NCBI RefSeq assembly: GCF_001499905.1
Contig: NZ_LQIS01000012.1
Location: 1-64,000, forward strand
Length of the DNA: 64,000 nucleotides
Direction of reading: 5' to 3'
Source of the DNA: Mycobacterium sp. GA-1285
GTDB lineage: Bacteria > Actinomycetota > Actinomycetes > Mycobacteriales > Mycobacteriaceae
The translations under genes and the position numbers were made by a program. Positions 1-8,948 of this stretch are shown here, piece after piece; within the stretch, counting starts at the first letter, position 1, and each line of letters opens with the position of its first letter. The notes below the pieces were generated by a model. That model had not been told where the DNA came from. It saw only the letters and a program-made list of their open reading frames with translations, and did not search any database.

Positions 1-61
1 ATCCGCCGCCGAGGAGGCCGGGATCCCGGGCCCTCAGAGGTATAGCGTCGGTGAGGCGTTC

Positions 62-91
62 TCATGGGCGTGGGGGCGGTTGATCAGTCAT
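62..91 (-). other. 9-codon ORF with a Pra-like N-terminus, possible gene remnant
   Basis: On the minus strand an ATG preceded by a Shine-Dalgarno-like GGAGA opens a frame reading MTDQPPPRP and then stops. The first residues match the style of the proline-rich RDD protein just upstream (MTDPPPPPP). It could be the start of a decayed duplicate, a leader peptide for a gene left of the window, or chance. The other two frames also fail to give a convincing continuation up to base 1. Confidence 0.25.
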
Positions 92-108
92 ATTTTCTCC
101 ACGGTTGA

Positions 109-726
109 CTACAACGGTAAGCAGACGGTGGCGATGAGTTTATCCGCAATGGTCTGCCGTTTGGCGTCCCACAGCGGGAACAGATAACCGACATAGCAGA
201 TCGCGGCATCGATGATATGCGCCAGTTGCCGCACGAGCGACATGCCGAAACCAATTGGCTGCCCGGTTTTTTCGCTGACGACCTTAAACTTCAGCATCGA
301 CTTGCCGATGCTCGAGCCGGTGGTTCCCTGACGATACCCGTAATTCCAGATGACGTATGCGAGAACCAGGATCGACGTGAGAGTGAGCGCGAGCTGGCCG
401 ACTGTGGACGCGTCGGTTGTGCAGGACTCCACGACCTCGAATTCGGAACTGTCGGTGACGCATACCGTTTCCTGGGTGCCGAGCAGCAGCGCATACCCGA
501 TGCCCCACAGGATGAACATGGGGATGGAGTCGACCAGCCACGCCAACACGCGGGTGAACCACGGCGTGTAAGCCTCTTTCGGCAGTGCCTGAACCGGTTG
601 CGCCGGAGGTGGATAACCGGTTGCCGTCGCCGGCGGGGGGCCGTCACCTTGCGGCGGTGGCGGATAATCTTCGGACGGTGGCGGCGGCGGATAGCCTGCG
701 GGCGGTGGTGGGGGCGGATCGGTCAT
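109..726 (-). CDS. pra: Proline-rich RDD-family membrane protein (Pra-like)
   Basis: This 205-residue protein has a cytosolic N-terminal tail of about 45 residues dominated by YPPPPP-type repeats, followed by an RDD domain with three predicted membrane segments (roughly residues 60-82, 112-130 and 165-190). RDD proteins are small integral membrane proteins of largely unknown function, some linked to ion exchange or protein export. The layout matches the mycobacterial proline-rich antigen homologue Pra (Rv1078), and as in M. tuberculosis it lies directly downstream of cbs. The ATG at 726 has a GGAGT ribosome-binding site. The family is clear; the physiological role is unknown. Confidence 0.85.
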   Translation of the reverse strand: MTDPPPPPPAGYPPPPPSEDYPPPPQGDGPPPATATGYPPPAQPVQALPKEAYTPWFTRVLAWLVDSIPMFILWGIGYALLLGTQETVCVTDSSEFEVVESCTTDASTVGQLALTLTSILVLAYVIWNYGYRQGTTGSSIGKSMLKFKVVSEKTGQPIGFGMSLVRQLAHIIDAAICYVGYLFPLWDAKRQTIADKLIATVCLPL

Positions 727-845
727 CGGTCGACTCCAGTCTGCTGCTTAGCTGGGATCAAGCGTGCCTACGTTACCGGAAAGGCGCTCTTGCACAGGGA
801 TTTCACCGGGAATCCGAACGTCGGAGTCAATGTGACGGTGTGGCG

Positions 846-2246
846 CTAGTGAACCCGGCGTTTACTTCCGTCTGACAGGAAACCGAGCAGGTCGTGGCGG
901 GTCAGCACGCCGACGGGCTTACCTTCCTCGACCACCATCACCGCGTCGCACTCGCGAAGTTCTTTCGCCGCCGCGCTGACCAGTTCGCCTGCTCCGATCA
1001 GCGGCAGCGGTGGGCTCATGTGGTCGGCCACCGCATCGGCGAGCTTGGCCCGTCCCTCGAACACCGCTGAGAGCAGTTCGCGTTCGGACACGCTGCCCGC
1101 GACCTCGCCGGCCATCACCGGCGGTTCGGCACCGACGACGGGCATCTGCGAGACGCCGTATTCCCGCAGGATCCCGATGGCGTCGCGAACGGTTTCCGAC
1201 GGGTGCGTATGCACGAGGTCGGGCAACGCCCCCGACTTGCCGCGCAGCACCTCGCCGACCGTCGACTCGTCCACCGACCCGTCCATCCGGCTGCGCAGGA
1301 AGCCGTACGACGACATCCAATCGTCGTTGAAAACCTTTGCGAGATAACCTCTTCCGCCGTCTGGCAACAGCACCACGACCAGCGCGTCGGGACCGGCCTG
1401 CTCGGCCACCTTGTTGGCGGCCACCACTGCCATACCGCAGGACCCGCCGACGAGCAGCGCCTCTTCGCGCGCCAGCCTGCGCGTCATCTCGAACGAATCG
1501 GCATCCGAGACCGCGATGATTTCGTCGGGCACCGCGGGGTCGTACGCCTTGGGCCAAAAGTCCTCTCCGACGCCCTCCACCAGATACGGCCGTCCGGAAC
1601 CGCCGGAGTACACCGAACCCTCCGGATCGGCGCCGATGACGCGCACCCTGCCGTCGGACACTTCCTTCAGGTAGCGACCGGCGCCGGTGATGGTGCCGCC
1701 GGTGCCCACACCCGCCACGAAATGCGTCACCTTGCCGTCGGTGTCTGCCCAGATCTCCGGGCCGGTGGTCTCGTAATGCGACTCGGGCCCCATCGGGTTC
1801 GAGTACTGATCGGGCTTCCACGCGCCGTCGATCTCTCCCACCAGCCGGTCCGAGACGCTGTAGTAGCTGTCGGGATGGTCGGGTGGCACCGCGGTCGGGC
1901 ACACCACCACCTCGGCGCCGTAGGCGCGCAACACGTTTCGCTTGTCCTCCCCGACCTTGTCCGGGCAGACGAAGATGCACTTGTACCCGCGCTGCTGGGC
2001 GATCAGGGCCAGCCCGACCCCCGTGTTGCCAGACGTCGGTTCCACGATGGTGCCACCGGGCTTGAGGTCACCGCTGGCCTCGGCGGCGTCGATCATCTTG
2101 ATCGCGATGCGGTCTTTCGAGCTGCCGCCGGGGTTGAGGTACTCGATCTTGGCAGCAACCATGCCCGCCCCCGGGGGAACAACAGAGTTCAGCTGTACCA
2201 GGGGCGTATTGCCGATGAGCTCACTGACGTGCCGGGCGATCCGCAT
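846..2246 (-). CDS. cbs: Cystathionine beta-synthase
   Basis: PLP enzyme that condenses serine with homocysteine to cystathionine, the first step of reverse transsulfuration. The 466 residues contain an N-terminal fold-type II PLP domain. The Schiff-base lysine is K44 in GGSSKDR, the substrate loop is PTSGNTG, and the phosphate-binding glycine loop is GVGTGGT. Residues 330-460 form a C-terminal tandem CBS-domain (Bateman) module, the usual regulatory region. The heme-binding extension of animal enzymes is absent. Length and order match Rv1077. It is upstream of the Pra-like gene with a 120-bp gap and probably co-transcribed. The ATG has a GGAGT site just upstream. Confidence 0.93.
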   Translation of the reverse strand: MRIARHVSELIGNTPLVQLNSVVPPGAGMVAAKIEYLNPGGSSKDRIAIKMIDAAEASGDLKPGGTIVEPTSGNTGVGLALIAQQRGYKCIFVCPDKVGEDKRNVLRAYGAEVVVCPTAVPPDHPDSYYSVSDRLVGEIDGAWKPDQYSNPMGPESHYETTGPEIWADTDGKVTHFVAGVGTGGTITGAGRYLKEVSDGRVRVIGADPEGSVYSGGSGRPYLVEGVGEDFWPKAYDPAVPDEIIAVSDADSFEMTRRLAREEALLVGGSCGMAVVAANKVAEQAGPDALVVVLLPDGGRGYLAKVFNDDWMSSYGFLRSRMDGSVDESTVGEVLRGKSGALPDLVHTHPSETVRDAIGILREYGVSQMPVVGAEPPVMAGEVAGSVSERELLSAVFEGRAKLADAVADHMSPPLPLIGAGELVSAAAKELRECDAVMVVEEGKPVGVLTRHDLLGFLSDGSKRRVH

Positions 2247-2287
2247 GACTCCATCGTGTCAGGCGGCTCTCGCCGTCACCAGCTGGG

Positions 2288-3349
2288 CTACCAGGTGGCT
2301 TCGCGGATGTAGTCGCCGATCTGGCGCAGCGAGCGTTTCGCCTCGGGCACGATCGGCGCCGCGATCTGGAAGACGTGCATCTGTCCTGGCCAGACACGGA
2401 CTTCGACCGGCACACCCGCCGCGGCCAGCCGCCGCGCGGCCTTGCGGGCGTCGCTCACCAGCACCTCGGAGCCCGAAACATGGATGAGCGTGCGGGGCAG
2501 CCCGGGTTCGATGTGGTCGAGCGGCTCGTAGACCTCTTCGGGTTTCCCGTCCTTTCGACCGCGCTGCGCCGCTTCTTCGATGAGGTCGACGAGCGCGTGG
2601 AACGCCCGCGGCGGGAACATCGCGTCGGTGCGGATGTTGGGGTGGTTGGCTCGCGTCTGGTTGTCGATTTCGAAGAGGGGAGACATCGTCACCATCGCGG
2701 CCGGCACCTCGCCCTCGAGGCTGTCGCGCTGCAGGCGTTCGGCCAGGGTGAGCGCCAAGTAGCCACCCGCGGAGTCGCCGGCCAGGACGATCTGGTCGGG
2801 CTCATAGCCGTGCATCCGCAGCCACTGGTAGGCGTCATAGCAGTCGTCAACCGCCATGCCGACTGAGTGCTTGGGAATCATCCGGTAGTTGACGACCAAC
2901 ACCGGACAGTCTGCGTAACCCGACAGCGCCTGCACCAGGCGGCCGTGCGAGTTGACGCCGCAGGTCAGGAAGGCGCCGCCGTGCATGTAAAGGATGACGC
3001 CGCGTTTGCCGTCCGCAGGCAACACGCCCGGCGCCCGCACGAGTTGCGCGGTGCAGTTCGGCAAAGAAATGGTGGCGCGCACGGTGCCGGGGGCGGGGCG
3101 CGCGATGCGGGAGACGAAGTCGACCAGACCCCAGGGCCACGGCAGGCGAGGCGCATAGCTGCCGATAGCTAGCGTGGGTCGAACGGTTAGCAGGGCCGCG
3201 AGCGATGCGAGGCGACCACCGAGGCTCGGGCCGTCTTCGACGACCTCGACCGGCGCTCCGTCGCTGACCGGGAACTTGCGCGGTTTACGGGCCTGAACAG
3301 GCGATACTCCTGGCCGGCGAACATGGCCGATCTTGCTAGGTGCGGTCAT
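2288..3349 (-). CDS. lipU: LipU-type alpha/beta hydrolase (HSL family esterase)
   Basis: Esterase/lipase of the hormone-sensitive-lipase (GDXG) family. The oxyanion motif HGGAF and the nucleophile motif GDSAGGYLAL are both visible, followed by a late Asp (near SGSEVLVSD) and His (PGQMHVF) that complete the triad. I prefer the ATG at 3349 (353 residues), which follows an AAGGGGG stretch, over an in-frame GTG three codons upstream. It corresponds to LipU (Rv1076) by position between cbs and the GDSL gene. No signal peptide is obvious. The substrate is probably a short- or medium-chain ester, which is inferred from the family. Confidence 0.88.
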   Translation of the reverse strand: MTAPSKIGHVRRPGVSPVQARKPRKFPVSDGAPVEVVEDGPSLGGRLASLAALLTVRPTLAIGSYAPRLPWPWGLVDFVSRIARPAPGTVRATISLPNCTAQLVRAPGVLPADGKRGVILYMHGGAFLTCGVNSHGRLVQALSGYADCPVLVVNYRMIPKHSVGMAVDDCYDAYQWLRMHGYEPDQIVLAGDSAGGYLALTLAERLQRDSLEGEVPAAMVTMSPLFEIDNQTRANHPNIRTDAMFPPRAFHALVDLIEEAAQRGRKDGKPEEVYEPLDHIEPGLPRTLIHVSGSEVLVSDARKAARRLAAAGVPVEVRVWPGQMHVFQIAAPIVPEAKRSLRQIGDYIREATW

Positions 3350-3534
3350 TACAACCACCCCCTTCGACGTTTCAACCCCGCCGTAGTGGTGAGTACGCCT
3401 AATTTTCTGGACGTGACTCGGGTTTTAGCTTGACACTTTACGTTCGTTTCAACAATCAGCGAGTCATATTCGATACCAGAGTTGATACCGCAATGTGACC
3501 CCTTATCGCTTGCCGCCACGCGGGTAGCCACGAA

Positions 3535-4518
3535 ATGGCACCTAAACTTGCCTGCGTGGGCACACCGCGCCGGACTTCCACCATCGCGTTTGCGGCCGCG
3601 GCCACGCTCGGCTCGGTCGGTTCGGCCTACATCGGCGCGCGCAACCTGCTGATCGGACAGGCGGATCAGGCTCGGCGCGTCATTCCGCAGGCGTGGGACA
3701 TCCCGCCCCGCGCCGACGGTGTCTACGCGCCCAGCGGCGGACCTGTCGAGCGCTGGCACCGCGACGTGCCGTTCGACCTGCACCTGATGGTCTTCGGTGA
3801 CTCCACCGCCACCGGATACGGCGCCACCACCGCCGAGGAGGTGCCCGGCGTGCTACTGGCGCGTGGTCTGGCCGAGGTTTCGGGAAGGCGAATCCGGCTG
3901 AGCACCAAGGCGATCGTCGGAGCGACGTCGAAGGGACTGTCGGGTCAGATCGACGCGATGTTCGTCGCCGGACCTCCACCCGACGCCGCGGTGATCATGA
4001 TCGGCGCCAACGACATCACCCGGCCGAACGGCATCCGGCCGTCGGCGAATCGACTGGGGAAGGCGGTGCGTCGGTTGCGCGCCGCGGGCGCCGTCGTGGT
4101 GGTCGGTACGTGCCCCGACTTCGGTGTCATCACCGCGATACCTCAGCCGTTGCGTGCGGTTGCCCGCAGTCGCGGCCTGCGGCTGGCCCGCGCTCAAACG
4201 GCCGCGGTGCGAGCCGAGGGCGGAGTTCCCGTGCCGCTGGCCGACTTGCTGGCGCCCCACTTCCGGTCCACCCCCGATGTGCTGTTCTCCCCCGACATGT
4301 TCCACCCGTCCGGCGCCGGGTATGCGCTGGCGGCCAATCAACTGCTGCCGGCACTGTGTAATGCGTTGGGCGACTGGCTCGGTGGCGCGGCGCCGGAGCT
4401 ACCGTGGCGAACACGGTCGGGTGAGGGCTTCGCGCTGCTGGCCCGGGTCGGCGGCTTGAGCAGGCTCTGGCGGCGGTCGACTGGGGTCCCCGCACCCATC
4501 GTGGCGTCCGCGAGCTAG
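3535..4518 (+). CDS. SGNH/GDSL-family lipase or esterase
   Basis: The 327-residue protein begins with a hydrophobic segment (about residues 15-32) that could be a signal or membrane anchor. It then shows the SGNH blocks: block I FGDSTATGYG with the nucleophilic Ser, the block with Asn in IGANDITR, and the terminal D-x-x-H block DMFHPSGAGY. It matches Rv1075c by position and motifs. It is divergent from lipU across a 185-bp intergenic region and sits 34 bp before fadA3, so it may be co-transcribed with it. The ATG at 3535 is taken; a GTG seven codons later is an alternative. The family predicts an exported GDSL esterase. Confidence 0.87.
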   Translation: MAPKLACVGTPRRTSTIAFAAAATLGSVGSAYIGARNLLIGQADQARRVIPQAWDIPPRADGVYAPSGGPVERWHRDVPFDLHLMVFGDSTATGYGATTAEEVPGVLLARGLAEVSGRRIRLSTKAIVGATSKGLSGQIDAMFVAGPPPDAAVIMIGANDITRPNGIRPSANRLGKAVRRLRAAGAVVVVGTCPDFGVITAIPQPLRAVARSRGLRLARAQTAAVRAEGGVPVPLADLLAPHFRSTPDVLFSPDMFHPSGAGYALAANQLLPALCNALGDWLGGAAPELPWRTRSGEGFALLARVGGLSRLWRRSTGVPAPIVASAS

Positions 4519-4552
4519 GTTCTCCTCATAGCCGTCAATACGAGGAGACACC

Positions 4553-5770
4553 ATGCCTGAAGCCGTCATTGTCGCGACCGCGCGGTCGCCGATCGGCCGC
4601 GCCGCGAAGGGTTCACTGGTCGACATCCGGCCCGACGACCTGGCCGCGCAGATGGTGCGCGCGGTGCTGGACAAAGTGCCCGCCCTGGATCCGCGGGAGA
4701 TCGACGATCTGATCATGGGCTGCGGTCAGCCCGCCGGCGAGGCCGGCTTCAACATCGGCAGGGCGGTGGCCGTCCAGCTCGGCTATGACTTCCTTCCCGG
4801 GACGACCGTGAACCGCTACTGTTCGTCGTCGCTGCAGACCACGCGCATGGCGTTCCACGCGATCAAGGCCGGTGAGGGCCATGCGTTCGTTTCCGCTGGC
4901 GTAGAGACTGTTTCGCGGTTTCCGAAGGGCACGGCCGACGGTTGGCCGGACAGCAAGAACCCGTTGTTCGCGGACGCAATGAGCCGCTCGGATCAGGCGG
5001 CCGCGGGCGTCGAGGAGTGGCACGACCCGCGCGAGGACGGCTTGTTGCCGGACGTCTACATCGCCATGGGCCAGACCGCCGAGAACGTCGCGCTGCACAC
5101 CGGCATCAGCCGCGAGGACCAGGACCACTGGGGGGTTCGGTCGCAGAACCGCGCCGAGGAGGCCATCAAGAACGGCTTCTTCGAGCGCGAGATCGTTCCG
5201 GTCACGCTGCCCGATGGGACCGTGGTGTCGACCGATGACGGACCACGCGCGGGCACCACATACGAGAAGATCAGCCAACTCAAGCCGGTGTTCCGGCCGA
5301 ACGGCACCGTGACGGCCGGTAACGCGTGTCCGCTCAACGACGGCGCCGCCGCGCTGGTCGTCATGTCGGACACCAAGGCTCGCGAGCTTGGCTTGACGCC
5401 GCTGGCGCGTGTCGTCTCGACGGGGGTGAGCGGGCTGTCGCCGGAGATCATGGGTCTCGGCCCGATCGAGGCGACGCGCAAGGCGCTCGCCAACGCCGGG
5501 ATGTCGATCGGCGACATCGACCTCTACGAGATCAACGAGGCGTTCGCCGTCCAGGTGCTCGGCTCGGCGCGCGAACTGGGCATGGACGAGGACAAGCTCA
5601 ACGTCTCGGGCGGTGCGATCGCCCTGGGCCATCCGTTCGGCATGACCGGCGCACGGATCACCGCCACGCTGCTGAACAACCTGACGACCTACGACAAGAC
5701 GCTCGGCCTCGAGACGATGTGCGTCGGCGGCGGCCAGGGCATGGCGATGGTGATCGAGCGCCTGTCCTAA
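4553..5770 (+). CDS. fadA3: Acetyl-CoA C-acyltransferase (thiolase) FadA3
   Basis: Thiolase for the final step of fatty-acid beta-oxidation: cleavage of 3-ketoacyl-CoA with CoA to acetyl-CoA and a shortened acyl-CoA. The 405 residues show the acyl-accepting cysteine C90 in [10 protein letters not shown], the NEAFA loop, the histidine motif [10 protein letters not shown] and the C-terminal cysteine in [10 protein letters not shown]. The start has a clear GAGGAGA ribosome-binding site. It corresponds to Rv1074c and shares the neighbourhood with the crotonase genes echA9/echA8, so the region is rich in acyl-CoA metabolism. Confidence 0.92.
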   Translation: MPEAVIVATARSPIGRAAKGSLVDIRPDDLAAQMVRAVLDKVPALDPREIDDLIMGCGQPAGEAGFNIGRAVAVQLGYDFLPGTTVNRYCSSSLQTTRMAFHAIKAGEGHAFVSAGVETVSRFPKGTADGWPDSKNPLFADAMSRSDQAAAGVEEWHDPREDGLLPDVYIAMGQTAENVALHTGISREDQDHWGVRSQNRAEEAIKNGFFEREIVPVTLPDGTVVSTDDGPRAGTTYEKISQLKPVFRPNGTVTAGNACPLNDGAAALVVMSDTKARELGLTPLARVVSTGVSGLSPEIMGLGPIEATRKALANAGMSIGDIDLYEINEAFAVQVLGSARELGMDEDKLNVSGGAIALGHPFGMTGARITATLLNNLTTYDKTLGLETMCVGGGQGMAMVIERLS

Positions 5771-5811
5771 CCCTCGGGGCGGCCGCCGACCGGCCCCAGT
5801 CCCGCCGGCGT

Positions 5812-5877
5812 CTAGTGTGCAACCAGATCGCGAATTCAACCGTTACGAGGCGATTTCGCGATCTGAGTGCACACTAG
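5812..5877. repeat. 66-bp imperfect palindrome between convergent genes
   Basis: Two arms of 25 bp (5812-5836 and 5853-5877), both beginning CTAGTGTGCA when read inward and sharing CAGATCGCGAA, differ at three positions and enclose a 16-bp loop. The minus-strand gene ends inside the element: its last codons lie in the right arm and its TAA stop (5843-5845) in the loop. It may act as a bidirectional terminator for the convergent fadA3 and DUF559 genes, although neither side has a T tract, or it may be a REP-like dispersed palindrome. Confidence 0.8.
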
Positions 5878-6709
5878 CGGCCCAGGCGCGCCGCACCCGG
5901 TTGACGATGTCGGCCGGATGGACGCCCGCGACGACGCGAATATGTGTCCAACCCCGGTGCGCGATGAACTCCGAGCGCACGATGTCGGCTCCGAGCCGCG
6001 ACGGCAGCCGGTGCAATTCGCCGTCGTACTCCACGGCGATCATCACCTCGTCCCCCCAACCCATGTCCAAGCGGTAGCGGGCTCGCCCGAAGTCGTCATA
6101 GACGGGGATCTGCGTGCGCGGGCGCGGAAAACCGGCTCGTATGAGCAGCAGACGCAACCAGGTTTCGCGTGGCGACTCCGCGCCGGCGTCGTACAGGTCG
6201 AGAACAGGCAACACTCGTGGCACACCCGGAGATCCGCGGTGCCGTTCGACAAGCCCGGCGACGAGGTCACGGTCGAAACGAGTTGCATTGCCGAGCGCGT
6301 CGAGACGGGCCACCGCCTTGTCACCGCGGGTCAGCCGGGCGAGGTCGAACGCCGTGCGCTCCGGCATCGTCACGGGCACGCCGGCCACAAGTTCCCATTC
6401 GTTGCGAGCCAGTCGATCTCGTCGCGTCACGATCCCTCGCGGCGCACGCGGGTTCGACCAGATGAGCTCGATCGGGACATCGTCGGCGACGTACTGGGAA
6501 CCGTGTAGCGCCGCAGCCGCGAGGCCGGCAACCACTGCGCACCGGCGAGTCCACAACCAGGCGGCCATCGTTCGTTGCGACAAGTTCGGCACCACGCCGT
6601 CGTCGATGTACACGCCGGGGAACAGGGCTCGATAGCGGGTCCGCAGTTGATGCTTGTTGGCGACATGGCCATCGCGCAACGCTTCGCTTCCGAGGAACGG
6701 CACCTCCAT
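5843..6709 (-). CDS. DUF559-type (Vsr-like fold) protein with AbiEi-like N-terminus
   Basis: This 288-residue protein belongs to a family common in mycobacteria. Its N-terminal part (MEVPFLGSEALRDG onward) resembles the helical DNA-binding region of AbiEi-type antitoxins. The C-terminal 90 residues look like a DUF559/very-short-patch endonuclease fold, with an acidic pair in VEYDGELH and a basic segment after it. A nuclease role is inferred from fold only; no mismatch or defence function is shown. The frame is open for 47 further codons upstream, but the ATG at 6709 begins the conserved region. The last nine codons and the stop lie within the 66-bp palindrome. It may correspond to Rv1073 by position. 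Confidence 0.75.
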   Translation of the reverse strand: MEVPFLGSEALRDGHVANKHQLRTRYRALFPGVYIDDGVVPNLSQRTMAAWLWTRRCAVVAGLAAAALHGSQYVADDVPIELIWSNPRAPRGIVTRRDRLARNEWELVAGVPVTMPERTAFDLARLTRGDKAVARLDALGNATRFDRDLVAGLVERHRGSPGVPRVLPVLDLYDAGAESPRETWLRLLLIRAGFPRPRTQIPVYDDFGRARYRLDMGWGDEVMIAVEYDGELHRLPSRLGADIVRSEFIAHRGWTHIRVVAGVHPADIVNRVRRAWAASVHSDREIAS

Positions 6710-6840
6710 GGCCCGCAGTGAAGACCGGTGCTCGGACAGGAACAGCGTTTGCGGGTGCAGTGACGGCCGCGGTTGGGGATAACCAACGCAAACGATCGCG
6801 GTTGGGAATAACCCCGAAACAGAACCCGAAACAGAAAAGA

Positions 6841-6861
6841 CCCGGCACATTTCGTGCCGGG
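6841..6861 (-). terminator. Rho-independent terminator of the Bax-inhibitor-1 family gene
   Basis: A perfect 8-bp stem (CCCGGCAC / GTGCCGGG) with a 5-nt loop lies 16 bp beyond the TAG stop of the minus-strand gene. On the transcribed strand it is followed by TCTTTTCTGTTT, a U-rich tail. It separates that gene from the DUF559 gene downstream. Confidence 0.8.
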
Positions 6862-6877
6862 CCTTCTCCTCAGGCTG

Positions 6878-7732
6878 CTACTCGCTTTGGAAGTAGGACA
6901 GCAGCCGCAGGATCTCGATGTACAGCCAGACCAGCGTGACGGTCAGGCCGAGTGCGATGCCCCACGCCGCCTTCTCCGGCGCACCGGCGCGGATCATCTG
7001 GTCGGCCGCGTCGAAGTCGATCAGGAAGCTGAACGCGGCCAGGCCGATGCAGACCAGCGAGAAGATGATCGCGATCGGGCCGCCGGCGCGCAGGCCCATG
7101 CCTTCGCCACCGCCGACGCCGAACATCGCCAGCACCAGGTTGCCGAGCATCAGTACCAGCACGCCGAACAGGCCGGCGACGATCATGCGGGTGAACTTAG
7201 GGGTGACGCGGATCGCGCCGGTCTTGTAGACGACCAGCATGCCGAAGAACACGCCGAACGTGGCCAGCAGCGCCTGGGTGATCAACGCACCGGCGTTGCC
7301 GCCCGCGACCACGAGGTTGCCGAACACCCACGAGATCGCGCCCAGGAACAAACCCTCCAGGCCCGCGTAGCTGAGCACGATGGCCGGGTTGTCCTGCTTA
7401 CGGCCGAACGTCGCGACAAGCACCAGCGCCAGGCCGCCGAGCGCGCCCACCAGGGCGAGCGGCATCGCCAGGCCGGGGTTCATGCCGACGAGGAAATAGG
7501 AGACCACCCCGACAGCGCCCAGGACGGCCAACGTGACGCCGGTCTTGGTGACGACATCGTCGATGGTCATCGGCCGGGCAACGCCTGCCTGGCGCTGCTC
7601 CGGGTACTGCGTCACATAGGGGTCGGCATGTACGGCCTGCGTACCGTAGCCGGCGGCCCCGGTACCGAATTGCGCATATCCGCCCTGCGTCTTTGGCAGG
7701 GATCGAAATACGGGGTTGCTGGATTCCCGCAC
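6878..7732 (-). CDS. Bax inhibitor-1/YccA family membrane protein
   Basis: Integral membrane protein of 284 residues with a soluble N-terminus of about 55 residues (Tyr/Gln/Gly-rich) and seven hydrophobic segments. Conserved family features include the charged MTIDDVVTKTG region before the first segment and an acidic pair near the last helices (IDFDAADQMI). The family includes YccA/YetJ-like proteins, some of which are pH-sensitive calcium leak channels; its role in mycobacteria is unsettled. The start is GTG at 7732 with an AGGAGAGG site. It appears to be Rv1072. It is a single-gene unit bounded by its own terminator. Confidence 0.88.
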   Translation of the reverse strand: MRESSNPVFRSLPKTQGGYAQFGTGAAGYGTQAVHADPYVTQYPEQRQAGVARPMTIDDVVTKTGVTLAVLGAVGVVSYFLVGMNPGLAMPLALVGALGGLALVLVATFGRKQDNPAIVLSYAGLEGLFLGAISWVFGNLVVAGGNAGALITQALLATFGVFFGMLVVYKTGAIRVTPKFTRMIVAGLFGVLVLMLGNLVLAMFGVGGGEGMGLRAGGPIAIIFSLVCIGLAAFSFLIDFDAADQMIRAGAPEKAAWGIALGLTVTLVWLYIEILRLLSYFQSE

Positions 7733-7898
7733 CGTCGGTTCCTCTCCTGATGATGTCGATCGTCAATCGGCGAACACACCGTCAACGAATCATGTCCCTG
7801 GTCGAGTTCCCGGCTGCACCGTCAACTTTCCCAGCTGGTTCACAAGAAACCCTACCCAAAGCAGTTGCAGGTCGAACAACGTTCTACATTGCATACTC

Positions 7899-8948
7899 GT
7901 GGGTGAAAACGAGGATGTCCTAGTAACCGTTGACCGCGGGGTCGGTCTGATCACCCTCAACCGGCCCAAGGCCATCAATTCGCTGAACCACTCCATGGTC
8001 GCCACGATGTCGCGTGTGCTGGCCGAATGGGCGCACGACGACGCCGTCACCGCCGTCGTGGTCGACGGCGCCGGTGAACGCGGCTTGTGTGCGGGCGGCG
8101 ACATCGTCGCGCTCTATCACAGCGCCAAGGCCGAGGGGCCCGACAAAGGGCGTGAAGCGCGCGCCTTCTGGTACGACGAGTATCTCCTCAACGCCCAGAT
8201 CGGTCGGTTCGGCAAACCGTATGTGGCCCTGATGGACGGCATCGTCATGGGCGGTGGCGTCGGGGTCAGCGCACACGGCAGCGTCCGCGTCGTCACCGAC
8301 ACCACCAAGATGGCGATGCCCGAGGTCGGCATCGGCTTCGTCCCCGACGTCGGCGGCACGCTGATCCTGTCGCGCGCGCCGGGGTTGCTCGGCTACCACG
8401 CCGCGCTCACCGGCGCGAACTTCGATGGTGCCGACGCCATCGCGATGGGCTTCGCCGACCACTTCGTACCGCACGACGAGCTCGCCGGTTTCAAGGCTGC
8501 GATCGTCGCGAACGGGATCGATGCCGCCCTGGCCGCCCATGCCGTCGAGTCGCCGCCGAGTAGCCTTGTGCAGCAACGCGATTGGATCGACCGGTGCTTT
8601 GCCGGCCGGACCGCGCTCGACATCGTCGCCGCGCTGCGCGGTCACGACGACGCCGCTGCCCGCGACGCGGCCGAGCTCATCGAGAGCCGCTCCCCCGTCT
8701 CGGTTTCCGTCGCACTGGAAGCGCTGCGCCGCGCCGCGAAACTCGACACACTCGAAGACGTGCTGCGCCAGGAGTACCGGACGTCGTGCGGGGCCCTGCG
8801 CTCCCACGACTTCGTCGAGGGCATTCGCGCCCAGGTCGTCGACAAGGACCGCAACCCGAAATGGTCGCCCGCCTCGTTGGCGGCCGTCACCACAGCCGAC
8901 GTCGAGGACTACTTCGCGCCGGCCGATCGCGAACTGGAGTTCTCATGA
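7899..8948 (+). CDS. echA9: Enoyl-CoA hydratase/3-hydroxyisobutyryl-CoA hydrolase-type protein EchA9
   Basis: Crotonase-fold protein of 349 residues. The long C-terminal extension, the [14 protein letters not shown] block with its Glu and Asp, and [10 protein letters not shown] are typical of 3-hydroxyisobutyryl-CoA hydrolase, which releases 3-hydroxyisobutyrate in valine degradation. It is annotated EchA9 by similarity to Rv1071c. I choose GTG at 7899; the frame stays open upstream, but those residues are unlike the family. No Shine-Dalgarno is visible, and TACATT ends 8 bp before the GTG, so a leaderless transcript is plausible. The stop overlaps the start of echA8 (ATGA). Confidence 0.88.
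   Translation: MGENEDVLVTVDRGVGLITLNRPKAINSLNHSMVATMSRVLAEWAHDDAVTAVVVDGAGERGLCAGGDIVALYHSAKAEGPDKGREARAFWYDEYLLNAQIGRFGKPYVALMDGIVMGGGVGVSAHGSVRVVTDTTKMAMPEVGIGFVPDVGGTLILSRAPGLLGYHAALTGANFDGADAIAMGFADHFVPHDELAGFKAAIVANGIDAALAAHAVESPPSSLVQQRDWIDRCFAGRTALDIVAALRGHDDAAARDAAELIESRSPVSVSVALEALRRAAKLDTLEDVLRQEYRTSCGALRSHDFVEGIRAQVVDKDRNPKWSPASLAAVTTADVEDYFAPADRELEFS

Noticed and set aside
7874..7884. GAAC-N3-GTTC as a KstR site
   Set aside because: The spacing between AAC and GTT is three, not two, so it does not fit the KstR motif.
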